Origin: Jonesia quinghaiensis DSM 15701
Lineage (GTDB): Bacteria > Actinomycetota > Actinomycetes > Actinomycetales > Cellulomonadaceae
DNA length: 64,000 bases
Assembly: GCF_000423205.1 (NCBI RefSeq)
Contig: NZ_AUHN01000005.1
Location: forward strand, 1 to 64,000
Reading direction: 5' to 3'
Below the pieces are notes generated by a model. The model was not told the origin of the DNA. It saw only the letters and a program-made list of their open reading frames with translations, and ran no database searches. Position 1 is the stretch's first letter, and each line of letters opens with the position of its first letter. The position numbers were made by a program, and so were the translations under genes. Positions 33,384 to 43,050 of this stretch are shown piece by piece.

Positions 33384-34331
33384 ATGCCTTCCCCGGCTGC
33401 TGTTTGCCCTCCTCCCCGCCCGCACACCGTTCACACGGTGGCGGAACTCCATGATGCGTTGCATGCGCTGAGTAGCCGGGTGGTTGGAGATTCGTCTGTC
33501 TTATCTGCTGATGGCACCGATGATTCTGCGAAGCCCCAAGGGCGGCGCGCGGTGGTGATGACGATGGGTGCATTGCATTCGGGGCACATGGAGTTGGTGC
33601 GTGCTGCACGAGCGCAGGCGGATCACGTGGTGGTGACAATTTTTGTTAACCCTCTGCAATTCGGGCCGGGGGAAGACTTTGACGCGTACCCGCGGAACGT
33701 AGAAGCAGATCTTGCCATGCTTGCGCACGAAGGAGTGGACCTCGTGTTCGCCCCGGACATCACCGACATGTACCCCGACCAGGAGCCTCTGGTGCGGGTG
33801 ACTGCTGGACACTTGGGTGGCATCTTAGAAGGGGCAGCTCGCCCGGGGCACTTTGACGGCATGCTCACCGTGGTGCTGAAGCTCTTGCTATTAACGACAC
33901 CTGACATAGCTTTTTTTGGGGAAAAAGACGCCCAGCAGTTGTTGTTGATCCGTCGAATGGTGAAAGATTTCAATCTTGATGTGGAGATTGAAGCGGTACC
34001 GATTGTGCGTGACCCTTCCGGGTTGGCCCTGTCCTCACGCAACGCCTACCTCACGGCGGCAGAACACGATGATGCACTAACCCTGTCGCATGTATTGCAC
34101 ACGATTGCTGAGGTTGCTGCACGCGGTAGTACACCTGATGAGGCGCTGTCTGCAGGGCGTGACATTTTTGCCAAGCGACCCCACATTGATGTTGATTATT
34201 TAGTTCTCGTTGACCCCCACACCATCGCTGAAGTGGATTCCCAGTACTGTGGCGTGGCTCTCGCCCTCGTGGCGGCACGGGTCGGCAGGACTAGACTGAT
34301 AGACAACAGGCGTATCACTTTCGCGCAGTGA
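33384..34331 (+). CDS. panC: Pantothenate synthetase
   Basis: 315 residues. It joins pantoate and beta-alanine with ATP, the last step of pantothenate synthesis. The nucleotidylyl-transferase HIGH-like motif is MGALHSGHMELV; other marks are NPLQFGPGEDFDAYPRN, the pantoate-binding FGEKDAQQLLLIRRM and the KMSKS-equivalent SGLALSSRN. The N-terminus carries a short extra Pro/Ser-rich loop before the core. The ATG at 33384 is preferred to the GTG at 33378. panD, which makes the beta-alanine, follows 86 nt later. Confidence 0.95.
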   Translation: MPSPAAVCPPPRPHTVHTVAELHDALHALSSRVVGDSSVLSADGTDDSAKPQGRRAVVMTMGALHSGHMELVRAARAQADHVVVTIFVNPLQFGPGEDFDAYPRNVEADLAMLAHEGVDLVFAPDITDMYPDQEPLVRVTAGHLGGILEGAARPGHFDGMLTVVLKLLLLTTPDIAFFGEKDAQQLLLIRRMVKDFNLDVEIEAVPIVRDPSGLALSSRNAYLTAAEHDDALTLSHVLHTIAEVAARGSTPDEALSAGRDIFAKRPHIDVDYLVLVDPHTIAEVDSQYCGVALALVAARVGRTRLIDNRRITFAQ

Positions 34332-34417
34332 TGCACCCGGCCACCAGTGCCGGTAGCAGTCGCTGGGCAGGAGAGATGCCTTAAGTTGATGACCTGAAGT
34401 CTGATGAAGGAACCTCC

Positions 34418-34855
34418 GTGACGTCTCTGCTCCGTCCCATGATGATCGGCAAGATCCACCGTGCCACTGTCACCCAAGCCGACCTGCACTATGTTGGCTC
34501 CATTACCGTGGACATTGATCTCCTCGAAGCTGCGGACCTCTACCCGGGGCAACAGGTCGATGTTGTCGATGTCACCACAGGTGCACGCCTCACAACCTAT
34601 GTGATCCCCGGTGAACGAGGGTCAGGGCAAGTATGCATTAATGGTGCTGCAGCGCACCTCATCAACCCACAAGACATTGTCATCATCATCGCCTACGGGA
34701 TGATGGCTGACACCGAAGCGCGGCACTACCTGCCTCAAGTGGTTTTTGTTGATGAACACAACCGAATCGTTGACCACTCGCACGAGCCCGGTCAGGTTCC
34801 CCACGGATATGACCTTGAATCCTCGGGGCTGCCGATCGCGCAGTTTCAACGGTGA
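34418..34855 (+). CDS. panD: Aspartate 1-decarboxylase precursor
   Basis: 145 residues. It makes beta-alanine from aspartate for PanC. The proenzyme cleaves itself between Gly and Ser to form the pyruvoyl cofactor; the site is visible as HYVGSITVD. The N-terminal [18 protein letters not shown] and the later [14 protein letters not shown] (with the Tyr/Asn/Ala active-site region) are typical. GAAGGAAC lies before the GTG start. The stop overlaps the nadB start as GTGA, so pan and nad genes are coupled. Confidence 0.95.
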   Translation: MTSLLRPMMIGKIHRATVTQADLHYVGSITVDIDLLEAADLYPGQQVDVVDVTTGARLTTYVIPGERGSGQVCINGAAAHLINPQDIVIIIAYGMMADTEARHYLPQVVFVDEHNRIVDHSHEPGQVPHGYDLESSGLPIAQFQR

Positions 34856-36594
34856 ACGACGTGCAGGGAATCACCCTGCCCACGCAGCTTGCTGCACCAG
34901 AACCAGGCTGGACAGTTCACGCTGACGTCATCGTCGTTGGGTCGGGTATCGCCGGGCTCACAGCAGCCCTAGAATTACGTTCCCAGGTTGGGCGAGTACT
35001 CCTGGTCACCAAGGACGTACTGTCCTCAGGATCAACCGTGTGGGCCCAAGGGGGTATCGCCGCAGCCCTTGACCCAGCCGACACCCCAGCAGCTCACCGA
35101 GACGACACCATCACAGCTGGCGCTGGGCTCTGTGACCCACATGCGGTAGATGTCTTAGTCACCGAAGGCCCAGGGCGAGTCCGTGACCTCATCGACCGTG
35201 GCGCCAATTTTGATCTATCCACTGACGGCACCGTGTCACTTACCCGCGAGGGGGGACACCACGCTGACCGCATTGCCCACGCTGGTGGAGACGCAACAGG
35301 AGCAGAAATCTCGCGCGCCCTGGTTGCTCAACTGGAACAAGTGCGCAATGACCCCGGCATCGACATCATCGAACACGCTCAAGTCATCGACATTCTCACG
35401 TCCTCCGGTGAGATCCCCCCACAATCAGATGATGCTGATCGGCGTGTAGCCTGCGGCGTCACCCTCCACGTACGCGGAGAAGGGACCCGTGACGGAGTTG
35501 GTGCAGCGCTAGCACGCGCTGTCGTGCTTGCCACCGGGGGCATCGGGCAACTGTATGTGTCCTCCACAAACCCCAGCCAAACCACCGCTGACGGAGCCGC
35601 AGCAGCCCTGCGCGCAGGGGCTGACCTCGCGGACTTGGAGTTTGTGCAATTCCACCCCACCGTCCTGTGGCTTGGGTCAGGGGCAAAAGGCCAACTCACA
35701 CTCATCTCCGAAGCAGTGCGCGGCGAAGGTGCCTACCTCATTGACGTTGACGGAAACCGATTTATGCCCGCCGTGCATGACATGGCCGAGCTCGCACCGC
35801 GCGACGTTGTCGCCCACGCGATCGTGCGGCAAATGGAAAAAACTGGCGAAGACCACGTCCTCCTTGACGCCCGGCACCTCGGGAAAGACTTCATCGCCGC
35901 ACGGTTCCCCACCATCCACGCGCGCCTCCTCGAACATGGGTTCGACCTCACCCAAGAACCAGTCCCAGTAGCACCAGCACAGCACTACCATTCTGGTGGG
36001 ATCGTGACAAACATCGCCGGGCGAACCACCCTGCGTGGCCTCTACGCCATCGGTGAAGCGGCATGCACCGGAGTCCACGGCGCAAACAGACTCGCCTCGA
36101 ACTCCCTCCTTGAAGGAATCGTCTTCGCGCACCGAGCAGCAGCAGACATCGCCCACCGCATGGCAGCCGGAGAACTCCCACAACGAGACCCGCAACCACG
36201 TGCAAACCACAGCGGACTCGTCATGTCCGCCACCCGCACCCGGATCCAGCGCGCCATGACAGCAGGAGCAGGCGTACTCCGCACAGACGAAACACTGAGC
36301 CGCACCCTCAACGCCCTCTCCCGAGTACGCATCGACGCAGACATCCCAGAGACCCTCCCCGGAAACCAATCCACACTCCCACAAGCAGCAGAGTGGGAAA
36401 CCACCAACCTGCACTCCGTGGCATGCGCCCTCGCCCTTGCAGCACACACTCGAACTGAAAGCCGCGGCGGGCACTTCCGAGCAGACCACCCACAACGCAG
36501 TGACCAATGGCTGCGCCGCGTCGTTATCCGGCTCGACCATGAGGGGTACCTCCTCGCCGACACCGCGCCGCTCACCCGCACCGCACACAACTAA
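34852..36594 (+). CDS. nadB: L-aspartate oxidase
   Basis: 580 residues. It oxidises L-aspartate to iminoaspartate, the first step of de novo NAD synthesis. The FAD-binding start is [18 protein letters not shown]; other marks are [19 protein letters not shown], the active-site region [12 protein letters not shown]-like stretch, and [20 protein letters not shown]. The C-terminal helical domain of the succinate dehydrogenase/fumarate reductase family is complete. nadC follows 75 nt later, but quinolinate synthase (nadA) is not in the window and must lie elsewhere. The coding strand here is very C-rich at third positions, which creates long false antisense frames. Confidence 0.94.
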   Translation: MNDVQGITLPTQLAAPEPGWTVHADVIVVGSGIAGLTAALELRSQVGRVLLVTKDVLSSGSTVWAQGGIAAALDPADTPAAHRDDTITAGAGLCDPHAVDVLVTEGPGRVRDLIDRGANFDLSTDGTVSLTREGGHHADRIAHAGGDATGAEISRALVAQLEQVRNDPGIDIIEHAQVIDILTSSGEIPPQSDDADRRVACGVTLHVRGEGTRDGVGAALARAVVLATGGIGQLYVSSTNPSQTTADGAAAALRAGADLADLEFVQFHPTVLWLGSGAKGQLTLISEAVRGEGAYLIDVDGNRFMPAVHDMAELAPRDVVAHAIVRQMEKTGEDHVLLDARHLGKDFIAARFPTIHARLLEHGFDLTQEPVPVAPAQHYHSGGIVTNIAGRTTLRGLYAIGEAACTGVHGANRLASNSLLEGIVFAHRAAADIAHRMAAGELPQRDPQPRANHSGLVMSATRTRIQRAMTAGAGVLRTDETLSRTLNALSRVRIDADIPETLPGNQSTLPQAAEWETTNLHSVACALALAAHTRTESRGGHFRADHPQRSDQWLRRVVIRLDHEGYLLADTAPLTRTAHN

Positions 36595-36669
36595 CGCCCC
36601 ACCAAGGCACCCAGCACAGACAGTGCCACCAACAGCCACTGTGAAACACCACGCAGCCAAGGAGACCAC

Positions 36670-37587
36670 ATGACCGTCACCGTGACCGGTTCACCCGCAC
36701 TACCAGGTGACCGGGGCCTCAACGACGCATGGATGCAGTCAATCGTCGATATTGCGCTCGCAGAGGACCTTGGCGAACAACCTGGCCGTGACGTCACCAC
36801 CATGGCGACAATGCCAGCAACCGCGCAGATCCAAGCCCGCCTTGTGGCCCGCGAAGAGGGAGTCGTTGCCGGTTTAGCGTTAGTGCCAGTGGTGTTGACC
36901 CAGGTGGTTGACCGCCTTGACTTAGGCGCCGTGCAGGTTGACTTCCACGCGACCGATGGTGAGACGGTAACAGCCGGTCAACAGCTCGCAGTGCTTACCG
37001 GACCGGTTTGGGCGCTCCTTATTGCAGAACGAACACTGCTGAACTTGGTCTCACGGGCATCGGGAGTAGCCACAGCAACCCATCAGTGGGCGCTCGCCCT
37101 AGAAGGCACATCATCCATGGTGTTGGACACCCGTAAAACAACGCCTGGGCTGCGAGAACTAGAAAAGTACGCTGTGCGTGCTGGCGGCGGCACCAACAAA
37201 CGCATGGGGTTGTTTGACGTGGCAATGGTCAAGGACAACCATATTGCCGCAGCCGGTTCGGTGACAGCAGCAGTGCACCGGGTGCGTGACACCTTTCCTG
37301 ACGTTGATATTCAGGTTGAAGCGGACACGGAGCAGCAAGCAGTGGAAGCGGTGCAGGCTGGGGCCCGGTTTTTACTGCTCGACAACATGGCCAACGATGT
37401 CATGGCTGGTGTAGTTCGACGCATCCGCGCGTTGGAACCCGAGTTCGGGCGGGTCGAACTTGAAGCCACCGGAAATCTCACCATTGAGCGGGCGCGAAGC
37501 GTTGCGGAAACAGGCGTGGATTACATGTCGGTGGGTGCGTTGACACATTCAGCGCGGATTTTGGATCTTGCTCTCGACATGGGCTGA
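36670..37587 (+). CDS. nadC: Nicotinate-nucleotide pyrophosphorylase (carboxylating)
   Basis: 305 residues. It converts quinolinate and PRPP to nicotinate mononucleotide. Marks: LAEDLGEQPGRDVTT, AERTLLNLVSRASGVAT, the DTRKTTPGLRELEKYAVRAG stretch with catalytic Lys and Arg, MVKDNHIAAAG, and QVEADTEQQAVEAV. GGAG lies before the ATG. It is probably the last gene of the pan-nad run, since lysS appears to have its own promoter just downstream. The pantothenate kinase gene coaX, often next to nadC in related genomes, is absent here. Confidence 0.94.
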   Translation: MTVTVTGSPALPGDRGLNDAWMQSIVDIALAEDLGEQPGRDVTTMATMPATAQIQARLVAREEGVVAGLALVPVVLTQVVDRLDLGAVQVDFHATDGETVTAGQQLAVLTGPVWALLIAERTLLNLVSRASGVATATHQWALALEGTSSMVLDTRKTTPGLRELEKYAVRAGGGTNKRMGLFDVAMVKDNHIAAAGSVTAAVHRVRDTFPDVDIQVEADTEQQAVEAVQAGARFLLLDNMANDVMAGVVRRIRALEPEFGRVELEATGNLTIERARSVAETGVDYMSVGALTHSARILDLALDMG

Positions 37588-37638
37588 GCTATAGCACCAA
37601 CGTGAGGCGAACCACCCGTGAGACTCGGCTGAGGTCGG

Positions 37639-37644
37639 TAGAAT
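37639..37644 (+). promoter_or_regulatory. -10 box TAGAAT of a leaderless lysS promoter
   Basis: TAGAAT ends 7 nt before the in-frame GTG at 37652, so transcription would begin at or next to the start codon. No ribosome site is present. This arrangement is common in actinobacteria. No good -35 is seen. Confidence 0.5.
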
Positions 37645-37651
37645 GGGCGCT

Positions 37652-39199
37652 GTGACCTCTAACCTAGAAACGCCGAGTCCATCGGCTGAGACAAGCAATG
37701 ATCTTCCCGAGCAGCTGCGGGTCCGTCACGAAAAACGTGCCAGGCTCCTTGCCGAAGGTAAGCAGGCGTACCCTGTCACCGTAGCGCGTACCCACACCAT
37801 TAAGGCTATCCGCGAGGACTACGCTCACTTAGAGATCGGTGAGGAAACTCAAGACACTGCTGGCATTGCTGGGCGTGTTGTATTCCTACGGAACACGGGC
37901 AAGCTGTGCTTCGTCACGGTTCAAGATGGTGACGGTCAGCGCCTCCAGATCATGCTGTCTCAAGGTGAGGTGGGAGCTGAGTCTCTCACAGAGTTCAAGG
38001 CCGTTGTTGACCTAGGGGATCACCTTTTCGCTGAAGGTCGGATTATCTCCTCGCGGCGCGGAGAGCTCTCTATTTTTGCGACCTCATGGCAGTTAGCAGC
38101 TAAGGCGCTACGTCCACTGCCAAACCTGTACGAACGTGAGGACGGTTCAACAGCAGAACTGTCCGAAGAGGCACGTGTTCGCCAGCGCTACGTTGACCTC
38201 ATTGCCCGCCCAGCGGCACGTGATGCAGCCCGTCTGCGAGCAAATGTTGTGCGGTCGCTGCGGGATAATTTCCACCGCCGCGACTTCATGGAGATCGAAA
38301 CTCCGATGCTCCAAACAATCCACGGCGGGGCTGCGGCTCGTCCGTTTGTGACGCACATGAATGCGTTTGACCTGGACCTGTATTTACGGATCGCCCCAGA
38401 GCTGTTCCTGAAGCGCGCAGTTGTTGGTGGCCTTGAGCGCGTGTTCGAGATCAACCGCAACTTCCGTAACGAGGGTGCCGATTCGTCGCACTCCCCAGAG
38501 TTCGCCATGCTGGAAGCCTACGAGGCTTACGGGGATTACAACACGATGGCAACCTTGACCCAAGACCTCGTGCAGACTGCTGCACGTGAGGTGTATGACG
38601 GGGAGACCCTCGTTACCCTTGCTGACGGTTCGCAGTACGAACTGGGCGGCCAGTGGGCTGAACTTTCGATGTATCACTCACTGTCAGAACGTGCTGGAGT
38701 GGAGATCACCCCAGAAACGTCGGTGGCTGAACTTGCCCGGCTTGCTGAGTCCGTAGAAATCACACTTGACCCCAAAAAAGCGAACCATGGCAAATTTGTT
38801 GAAGAGCTGTGGGAACACTTTGTTGGTAATGATCTCTACGCCCCAACCTTCGTGCGTGATTTCCCCGTGGAGACATCACCATTGACACGTGACCACAGAA
38901 CCCAAGCAGGTGTTGTGGAAAAGTGGGACCTCTATGTGCGAGGGTTTGAACTAGCAACGGCATATTCCGAACTTGTTGACCCAGTGATTCAGCGTCAACG
39001 TTTCGAGGCGCAAGCGGTACTGGCTGCCGCCGGTGATGATGAAGCGATGAAGCTTGATGAGGATTTCCTCACGGCAATGGAATACGCGATGCCTCCTAGT
39101 GGTGGGATGGGAATGGGGCTTGACCGACTTCTCATGGCGCTAACGGGTCTTGGAATTCGGGAGACAATTCTGTTTCCTCTGGTCAAACCCCTCCAATAA
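37652..39199 (+). CDS. lysS: Lysyl-tRNA synthetase (class II)
   Basis: About 515 residues, charging tRNA-Lys. The N-terminal OB-fold (about 55-165, [22 protein letters not shown]) binds the anticodon. The catalytic domain has motif 2 ([23 protein letters not shown]-type region) and motif 3 ([15 protein letters not shown]). It is a standard LysRS, not the LysX fusion that also makes lysyl-phosphatidylglycerol. The start is taken as GTG 37652 because a TAGAAT box sits 7 nt upstream; the in-frame ATG at 37643 overlaps that box. Confidence 0.93.
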   Translation: MTSNLETPSPSAETSNDLPEQLRVRHEKRARLLAEGKQAYPVTVARTHTIKAIREDYAHLEIGEETQDTAGIAGRVVFLRNTGKLCFVTVQDGDGQRLQIMLSQGEVGAESLTEFKAVVDLGDHLFAEGRIISSRRGELSIFATSWQLAAKALRPLPNLYEREDGSTAELSEEARVRQRYVDLIARPAARDAARLRANVVRSLRDNFHRRDFMEIETPMLQTIHGGAAARPFVTHMNAFDLDLYLRIAPELFLKRAVVGGLERVFEINRNFRNEGADSSHSPEFAMLEAYEAYGDYNTMATLTQDLVQTAAREVYDGETLVTLADGSQYELGGQWAELSMYHSLSERAGVEITPETSVAELARLAESVEITLDPKKANHGKFVEELWEHFVGNDLYAPTFVRDFPVETSPLTRDHRTQAGVVEKWDLYVRGFELATAYSELVDPVIQRQRFEAQAVLAAAGDDEAMKLDEDFLTAMEYAMPPSGGMGMGLDRLLMALTGLGIRETILFPLVKPLQ

Positions 39200-39228
39200 A
39201 CGGACTATTAGCCCGGAAGGCGCATGTG

Positions 39229-39408
39229 ATGAACAGCTTCCTTATAGGACTTGGCGCATTGATTCCCTCATTGGGAGTCGGAGCTCTCTTCTACTTTGCT
39301 ATGCGATTCATCGTGCGAGCAGATCGAAATGAACGAGCACAACTCGCGGAATTAGATCGAATCGCTGAGGAAGAGCAGCGCAATGATGAAGCGAATGCAG
39401 CACACTGA
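39229..39408 (+). CDS. Small single-pass membrane protein between lysS and lsr2
   Basis: 59 residues: a hydrophobic segment (IGLGALIPSLGVGALFYFAM) followed by a charged, Glu/Arg-rich helical tail (about 25-55). GGAAGG precedes it; the ATG at 39229 has better spacing than the GTG at 39226. Similar small proteins lie after lysS in several Micrococcales (general recollection, not checked). No function is assigned. It probably shares the lysS transcript, and a separate promoter for lsr2 begins 13 nt after its stop. Confidence 0.7.
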   Translation: MNSFLIGLGALIPSLGVGALFYFAMRFIVRADRNERAQLAELDRIAEEEQRNDEANAAH

Positions 39409-39420
39409 TTCGTCTCTCAT

Positions 39421-39448
39421 TTGACCGGTGTGATTATTCAGGTAATAT
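39421..39448 (+). promoter_or_regulatory. Strong sigma-A-type promoter of lsr2
   Basis: TTGACC (39421-39426), a 16-nt spacer and TAATAT (39443-39448) give one of the clearest housekeeping promoters in the window. The transcript would begin near 39455, about 36 nt before the lsr2 ATG, which has CTGGAGA as ribosome site. Confidence 0.7.
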
Positions 39449-39490
39449 CGTAATGGGCATTCTTTTCAACACGATATTCTGGAGATCGCA

Positions 39491-39814
39491 ATGGCACAGA
39501 AGGTTCAGGTAATTCTCGTTGATGACCTCGACGGAGGCCAGGCTGAAGAAACAGTTTCGTTCTCACTCGATGGAGTTGAATACGAGATTGACCTCAGCAC
39601 AGACCACGCTGCGCAACTGCGTAGCTCCCTGGAACAGTATGTTGCTGTAGCACGCAAGATCCAGCGCGCACCACGTGGGCGTCGCGTCACACGGACCCAG
39701 GTTGGCCCATCAGCTAACGTCATCCGTGAATGGGCTCGTTCCAACGGCTATGAAGTGAATATGCGTGGACGTATTTCTAGCGAGATTCGCGAAGCATATG
39801 AGGCAGCTAACTAG
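39491..39814 (+). CDS. lsr2: Nucleoid-associated protein Lsr2
   Basis: 107 residues, the full length of the family. The N-terminal dimerisation domain is VQVILVDDLDGGQAEETVSF followed by the YEIDLSTDHAAQLR strand-helix; the C-terminal DNA-binding domain is IREWARSNGYEVNMRGRIS. An AT-hook-like Arg-Gly-Arg (PRGRR) lies in the linker, and the RGR minor-groove motif is present as MRGRIS. Lsr2 binds AT-rich DNA, bridges it and silences acquired genes, an actinobacterial counterpart of H-NS. It has its own strong promoter and terminator, consistent with high expression. Confidence 0.95.
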   Translation: MAQKVQVILVDDLDGGQAEETVSFSLDGVEYEIDLSTDHAAQLRSSLEQYVAVARKIQRAPRGRRVTRTQVGPSANVIREWARSNGYEVNMRGRISSEIREAYEAAN

Positions 39815-39838
39815 TAAGACTAGTTTCTGACCAAAGCA

Positions 39839-39873
39839 ATGGAGTGTAGTCCCCTATGGGGACTACACTCCAT
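39839..39873 (+). terminator. Intrinsic terminator of lsr2
   Basis: A 16-bp perfect stem (39839-39854 with 39858-39873) with a 3-nt loop is followed by TTGTTTATCTG, a good intrinsic terminator 24 nt after the stop. Confidence 0.85.
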
Positions 39874-40044
39874 TTGTTTATCTGTGGTAGGTTTTCAGCC
39901 CCTGTCAGAATTGAGAAGCGCTTCGATGCGCAAAAGTTAATCTCAGTATTCTCACATCACACTGGGAAATGATTGATTCTGTCCTCCATGGGCCGATTGA
40001 TCAGAAGAGCGGCGTGCGACACGTCACAACGAAGAGAGAGTTCC

Positions 40045-41190
40045 ATGATTGGCAGTGATTTTCCTCAACAACTGGATATCGCAGTGGGAACATATCCCAC
40101 TGGAGAGAACCCGGGTTCTGGTGAGGGTATCTGGCTTGGAGCCTTTGATCGAAATACCGGAGAGCTTTCTGCATTAAGGCAGGTCATTGACCTTCCTTCA
40201 CCTTCTTTCCTTGCCCAAGCGCGTAACCCCGCCACGTTATACGCGGTCAGTGAAGTACCCTCCGGTGAGCTCCACGCCCTTGAACGGACTGGAGATACCC
40301 TCACCCTGCGCGGAACATCAGAAACAATGGGTTCAGAACCGTGCCACGTGATGGCGCTCGGGGACCAAGTCCTCGTCGCAAATTACGGCACAGGTTCCCT
40401 CGCTGCAGTGGAAGCCGGTCCCGGGCTCAATGAGCACTCACCAGTGGCTCTCTACCAACATGCCGGCTCAGGACCCCGTAGCGACCGCCAGGAGGGGCCA
40501 CACGCCCACTTTGTGGTCGCTGTACCCACAACTCAGTATGTGTGGGTAGCGGACCTTGGTGCCGACTCTATAGCGCTCTATGAGGGTATTCAGCGCGCAG
40601 ATGGTTCCCGCGGACTCATCGCACGCGGTACTGCGGTGAAATTTCCTGGTGGAACAGGTCCCCGCCATATCGCTTTCGATAGTCACGGCACTGCGTTTGT
40701 GGTGGGAGAGCTGGACTGTTCTGTGCATGTTGTTGCCCTTGATCTACGCACCGGAACCGGCGACATTCGGGCATCGCACCCTCTCACTGGTGCCCAGGCG
40801 ACTCAGGGCGGCGAGCACGGTGACGACAAGCAGGAGAACAGCGACGGAGACGAGGGGCCGTTGCCCTCGCACATCGAGATCAGCAGCGACGGAACGATGC
40901 TTTACGTTGCTGTCCGAGGCTCAGACACCCTCGATGTGTTCTCTGTAGAGCCTGGCGAGGAAGAATCTCACCTCAGCTTGGTAACGTCCTACTCGCTCGC
41001 CGGTCGCTGGCCGCGCCACTTTGCCGTGGTCTCGGCAGAGGGTGGCGGAGATTTCATCATTCTTGCTCAGCAAAACAGCGATGAAGTTGAAATACTCCGT
41101 GCACACCGTGACGGTCAGATCCAAGAAGTATCCCGCCACGCAGTTCCTGCGCCGGCATGCATCATGCCATTACGGCCAGTCGACGCCTAA
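40045..41190 (+). CDS. Lactonase-family seven-bladed beta-propeller (6-phosphogluconolactonase-like)
   Basis: About 381 residues. Propeller repeats are visible throughout, with family marks VGTYPTGENPGSG at the start, FLAQARNPATLYAVSE, GPHAHFVVA, and the C-terminal SLAGRWPRHFAVVSAEGGGDFIILAQQNSD. The family (Lactonase, PF10282) includes YbhE/Pgl 6-phosphogluconolactonase and carboxymuconate cyclases, so a sugar-lactone hydrolase in the pentose phosphate pathway is likely but not certain. Blade 5 carries an acidic insert (GEHGDDKQENSDGDEG). The ATG at 40045 with GAAGAGAGAG is preferred to the upstream start at 39973. There is no signal peptide. Confidence 0.8.
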   Translation: MIGSDFPQQLDIAVGTYPTGENPGSGEGIWLGAFDRNTGELSALRQVIDLPSPSFLAQARNPATLYAVSEVPSGELHALERTGDTLTLRGTSETMGSEPCHVMALGDQVLVANYGTGSLAAVEAGPGLNEHSPVALYQHAGSGPRSDRQEGPHAHFVVAVPTTQYVWVADLGADSIALYEGIQRADGSRGLIARGTAVKFPGGTGPRHIAFDSHGTAFVVGELDCSVHVVALDLRTGTGDIRASHPLTGAQATQGGEHGDDKQENSDGDEGPLPSHIEISSDGTMLYVAVRGSDTLDVFSVEPGEEESHLSLVTSYSLAGRWPRHFAVVSAEGGGDFIILAQQNSDEVEILRAHRDGQIQEVSRHAVPAPACIMPLRPVDA

Positions 41191-41199
41191 AGCCACTCA

Positions 41200-41249
41200 A
41201 CGAACGAGCGCCGGTCAACATCACATGATGTTGACCGGCGCTCGTTCGT
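41200..41249. terminator. Very long bidirectional hairpin between the lactonase and ferredoxin genes
   Basis: A 24-bp perfect inverted repeat (41200-41223 with 41226-41249) lies between the convergent stops, 10 nt after one and 17 nt before the other. It is the longest perfect stem in the window and can end transcription from both sides. Confidence 0.8.
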
Positions 41250-41265
41250 GAAAGTGTGAAAGGTA

Positions 41266-41568
41266 CTAGTGGACGATGTCTGCTTTCCGGCTCAACTCAA
41301 CCTGAACAATGCCTGCCACGAAGGGTACGCATGCACCGCATCCGCCACCTGCACGGGTGCGTACTTGGATGTCATCAAGTGACCCGCATTCGCCGCTCTG
41401 GATCAAACCACGGATTTCTCCAGCGTTCACGTTGTTGCAGGTGCAGACCATAGCGTCGTCAGTGAAGGTCGCGCAGTCTTCAGCGCTTGCGGGAATGATC
41501 TCACTGGGCGAGTCGTCCCCGCCAAGAAGATCGCGGATTGCTGCAAAAGGGTCGGCAGAGGTATCCAT
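41266..41568 (-). CDS. Stand-alone BFD-type [2Fe-2S] ferredoxin
   Basis: 100 residues. The C-terminal half is a BFD-like domain with four cysteines in the pattern VCTCNN ... GGCGAC (CxC, about 32 residues, CxxC), binding one [2Fe-2S] cluster. The N-terminal 40 residues are acidic and have one extra Cys (AEDCATF). BFD domains occur in bacterioferritin-associated ferredoxin, in assimilatory nitrite reductase NirB and in NifU-like proteins; the text here is closest in feel to the NirB type. No nitrite reductase or bacterioferritin gene is nearby, so the partner is unknown. Confidence 0.75.
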   Translation of the reverse strand: MDTSADPFAAIRDLLGGDDSPSEIIPASAEDCATFTDDAMVCTCNNVNAGEIRGLIQSGECGSLDDIQVRTRAGGGCGACVPFVAGIVQVELSRKADIVH

Positions 41569-41687
41569 AACCTCATCATGTCGTGTGGGATGTTAAGGGG
41601 CATGGGACCTACGGCCCCATCGTTGTCTCGATTGGTCACGCCACGTAAACGTGGGAAAATAAAAGGCATCCTCATACAAGGTGGTTC

Positions 41688-42959
41688 ATGTCTGGTTCTC
41701 ATTCCGCACGCCGCGTGGCGATGCTCAGTGTGCACACGTCGCCCCTAGCCCAACCAGGCACTGGTGACGCAGGTGGCATGAACGTTTATGTGTTGGAACT
41801 TGCTCGGGCGATGGCTGAGCAGGATGCTTGCGTGGAGATTTTCACGCGTCGCACCACCGCGCAACAACCCGATGTTGTTGAGGTTGCTGACGGTGTCCTC
41901 GTGCGGCATGTCACAGCGGGGCCGTATGAGGGCCTCGATAAAAATGACCTGCCAGCTCAACTGTGTTACTTCACACAAGGGGTGCTTCGTACTGAGGCTG
42001 CGCGCCGTGCCGGGTGGTATGACGTGGTCCATTCTCACTACTGGTTGTCTGGGCAAGCTGGGTGGTTGGCTGCAGACCGTTGGGGCGTGCCGTTAATCCA
42101 TACGATGCACACCATGGCTCGGGTAAAAAACGCTCAACTTGCGCCGGGGGACACCCCTGAGCCGCGTGCTCGAATTATTGGTGAAGAGCAGGTCATTGAA
42201 CAGTCGGGCGCGATTATCGCGAACACTGAACATGAGGCTCAGGAACTTGAACATCTTTACGGCGCGCAACCGGACCAGATCCACGTTGTTGCGCCAGGTG
42301 TCAACCTTGATGAGTTCACTCCATCAGGTGATGCTGCTGATAGGCGCAGCATCCGAACTTCCTTGGGGTTACCGCATGATCGCGATGTCATAGTTTTTGC
42401 TGGACGTATCCAACCGCTGAAGGGGCCTGACGTTTTAGTTGAGGCTCTGGCTCACATGCGTGATGCTTACCCTGATCGCCCGCTGCCTGAGTTGGTTGTC
42501 ATCGGTGGCCCGTCAGGGCGTCGAGCTGCTTTAAGTGAGTTGCGGGCACTTGCTTACCGTTGTGGTGTGGCCGGCTCAGTGCGTTTTGTGCCCCCTGCCG
42601 GGCGGGCAGAGCTCGCTGAGTGGATGCGAGCCGCTGACTATGTGGCAATGCCCTCACGCAATGAGAGTTTTGGACTGGTCGCCATTGAGGCTCAGGCGTG
42701 CGGTACGCCAGTCATTGCGGCACGCGTTGGTGGGTTGCGTACCGCCGTCGCAGATGGACGTTCTGGGGTACTTGTTCCGGACCATATGCCTGCGACTTGG
42801 GCTGTTGCCATGCGTGAGGCGTTGGACAACCGTAAGCTTCGCGAACGATTGCGCCGTGGAGCGCGCGCCCATGCGGAGAACTTCACCTGGCAGCATGCTG
42901 CCAGTCAAACTTTGGCCGTGTATGAAAAAACACTGTCAGCAGCGTTGCCCGCGTCGTGA
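41688..42959 (+). CDS. mshA: D-inositol-3-phosphate glycosyltransferase (mycothiol synthesis)
   Basis: 423 residues, a GT4 glycosyltransferase that joins GlcNAc from UDP-GlcNAc to 1L-myo-inositol 1-phosphate, the first step of mycothiol. Marks are [22 protein letters not shown] at the N-terminus, [27 protein letters not shown], and the UDP-sugar-binding [21 protein letters not shown] with its Glu pair. gpmA lies downstream, an arrangement common in Micrococcales. Its presence shows the organism makes mycothiol, which fits the mycothiol-type protein at 13.3-14 kb. Confidence 0.94.
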   Translation: MSGSHSARRVAMLSVHTSPLAQPGTGDAGGMNVYVLELARAMAEQDACVEIFTRRTTAQQPDVVEVADGVLVRHVTAGPYEGLDKNDLPAQLCYFTQGVLRTEAARRAGWYDVVHSHYWLSGQAGWLAADRWGVPLIHTMHTMARVKNAQLAPGDTPEPRARIIGEEQVIEQSGAIIANTEHEAQELEHLYGAQPDQIHVVAPGVNLDEFTPSGDAADRRSIRTSLGLPHDRDVIVFAGRIQPLKGPDVLVEALAHMRDAYPDRPLPELVVIGGPSGRRAALSELRALAYRCGVAGSVRFVPPAGRAELAEWMRAADYVAMPSRNESFGLVAIEAQACGTPVIAARVGGLRTAVADGRSGVLVPDHMPATWAVAMREALDNRKLRERLRRGARAHAENFTWQHAASQTLAVYEKTLSAALPAS

Positions 42960-43050
42960 TCGCCTTGTGAGGTGAACACTACGTGAAGCAATTCGTCCAG
43001 CGGACGAAAGACCCCTACGAGAAACGACGAGATACGGCAGGATAGGTCAC

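Noticed and set aside
35677-36669. 330-codon antisense frame over nadB
   Set aside because: It lies opposite a clear L-aspartate oxidase. Its Cys/Gly/Val-rich text is the usual shadow of a C-rich third-position coding strand.
39915-39924. GAAGCGCTTC palindrome upstream of the lactonase gene
   Set aside because: Ten bases only, no partner regulator nearby and no promoter clearly placed next to it; too weak to call an operator.
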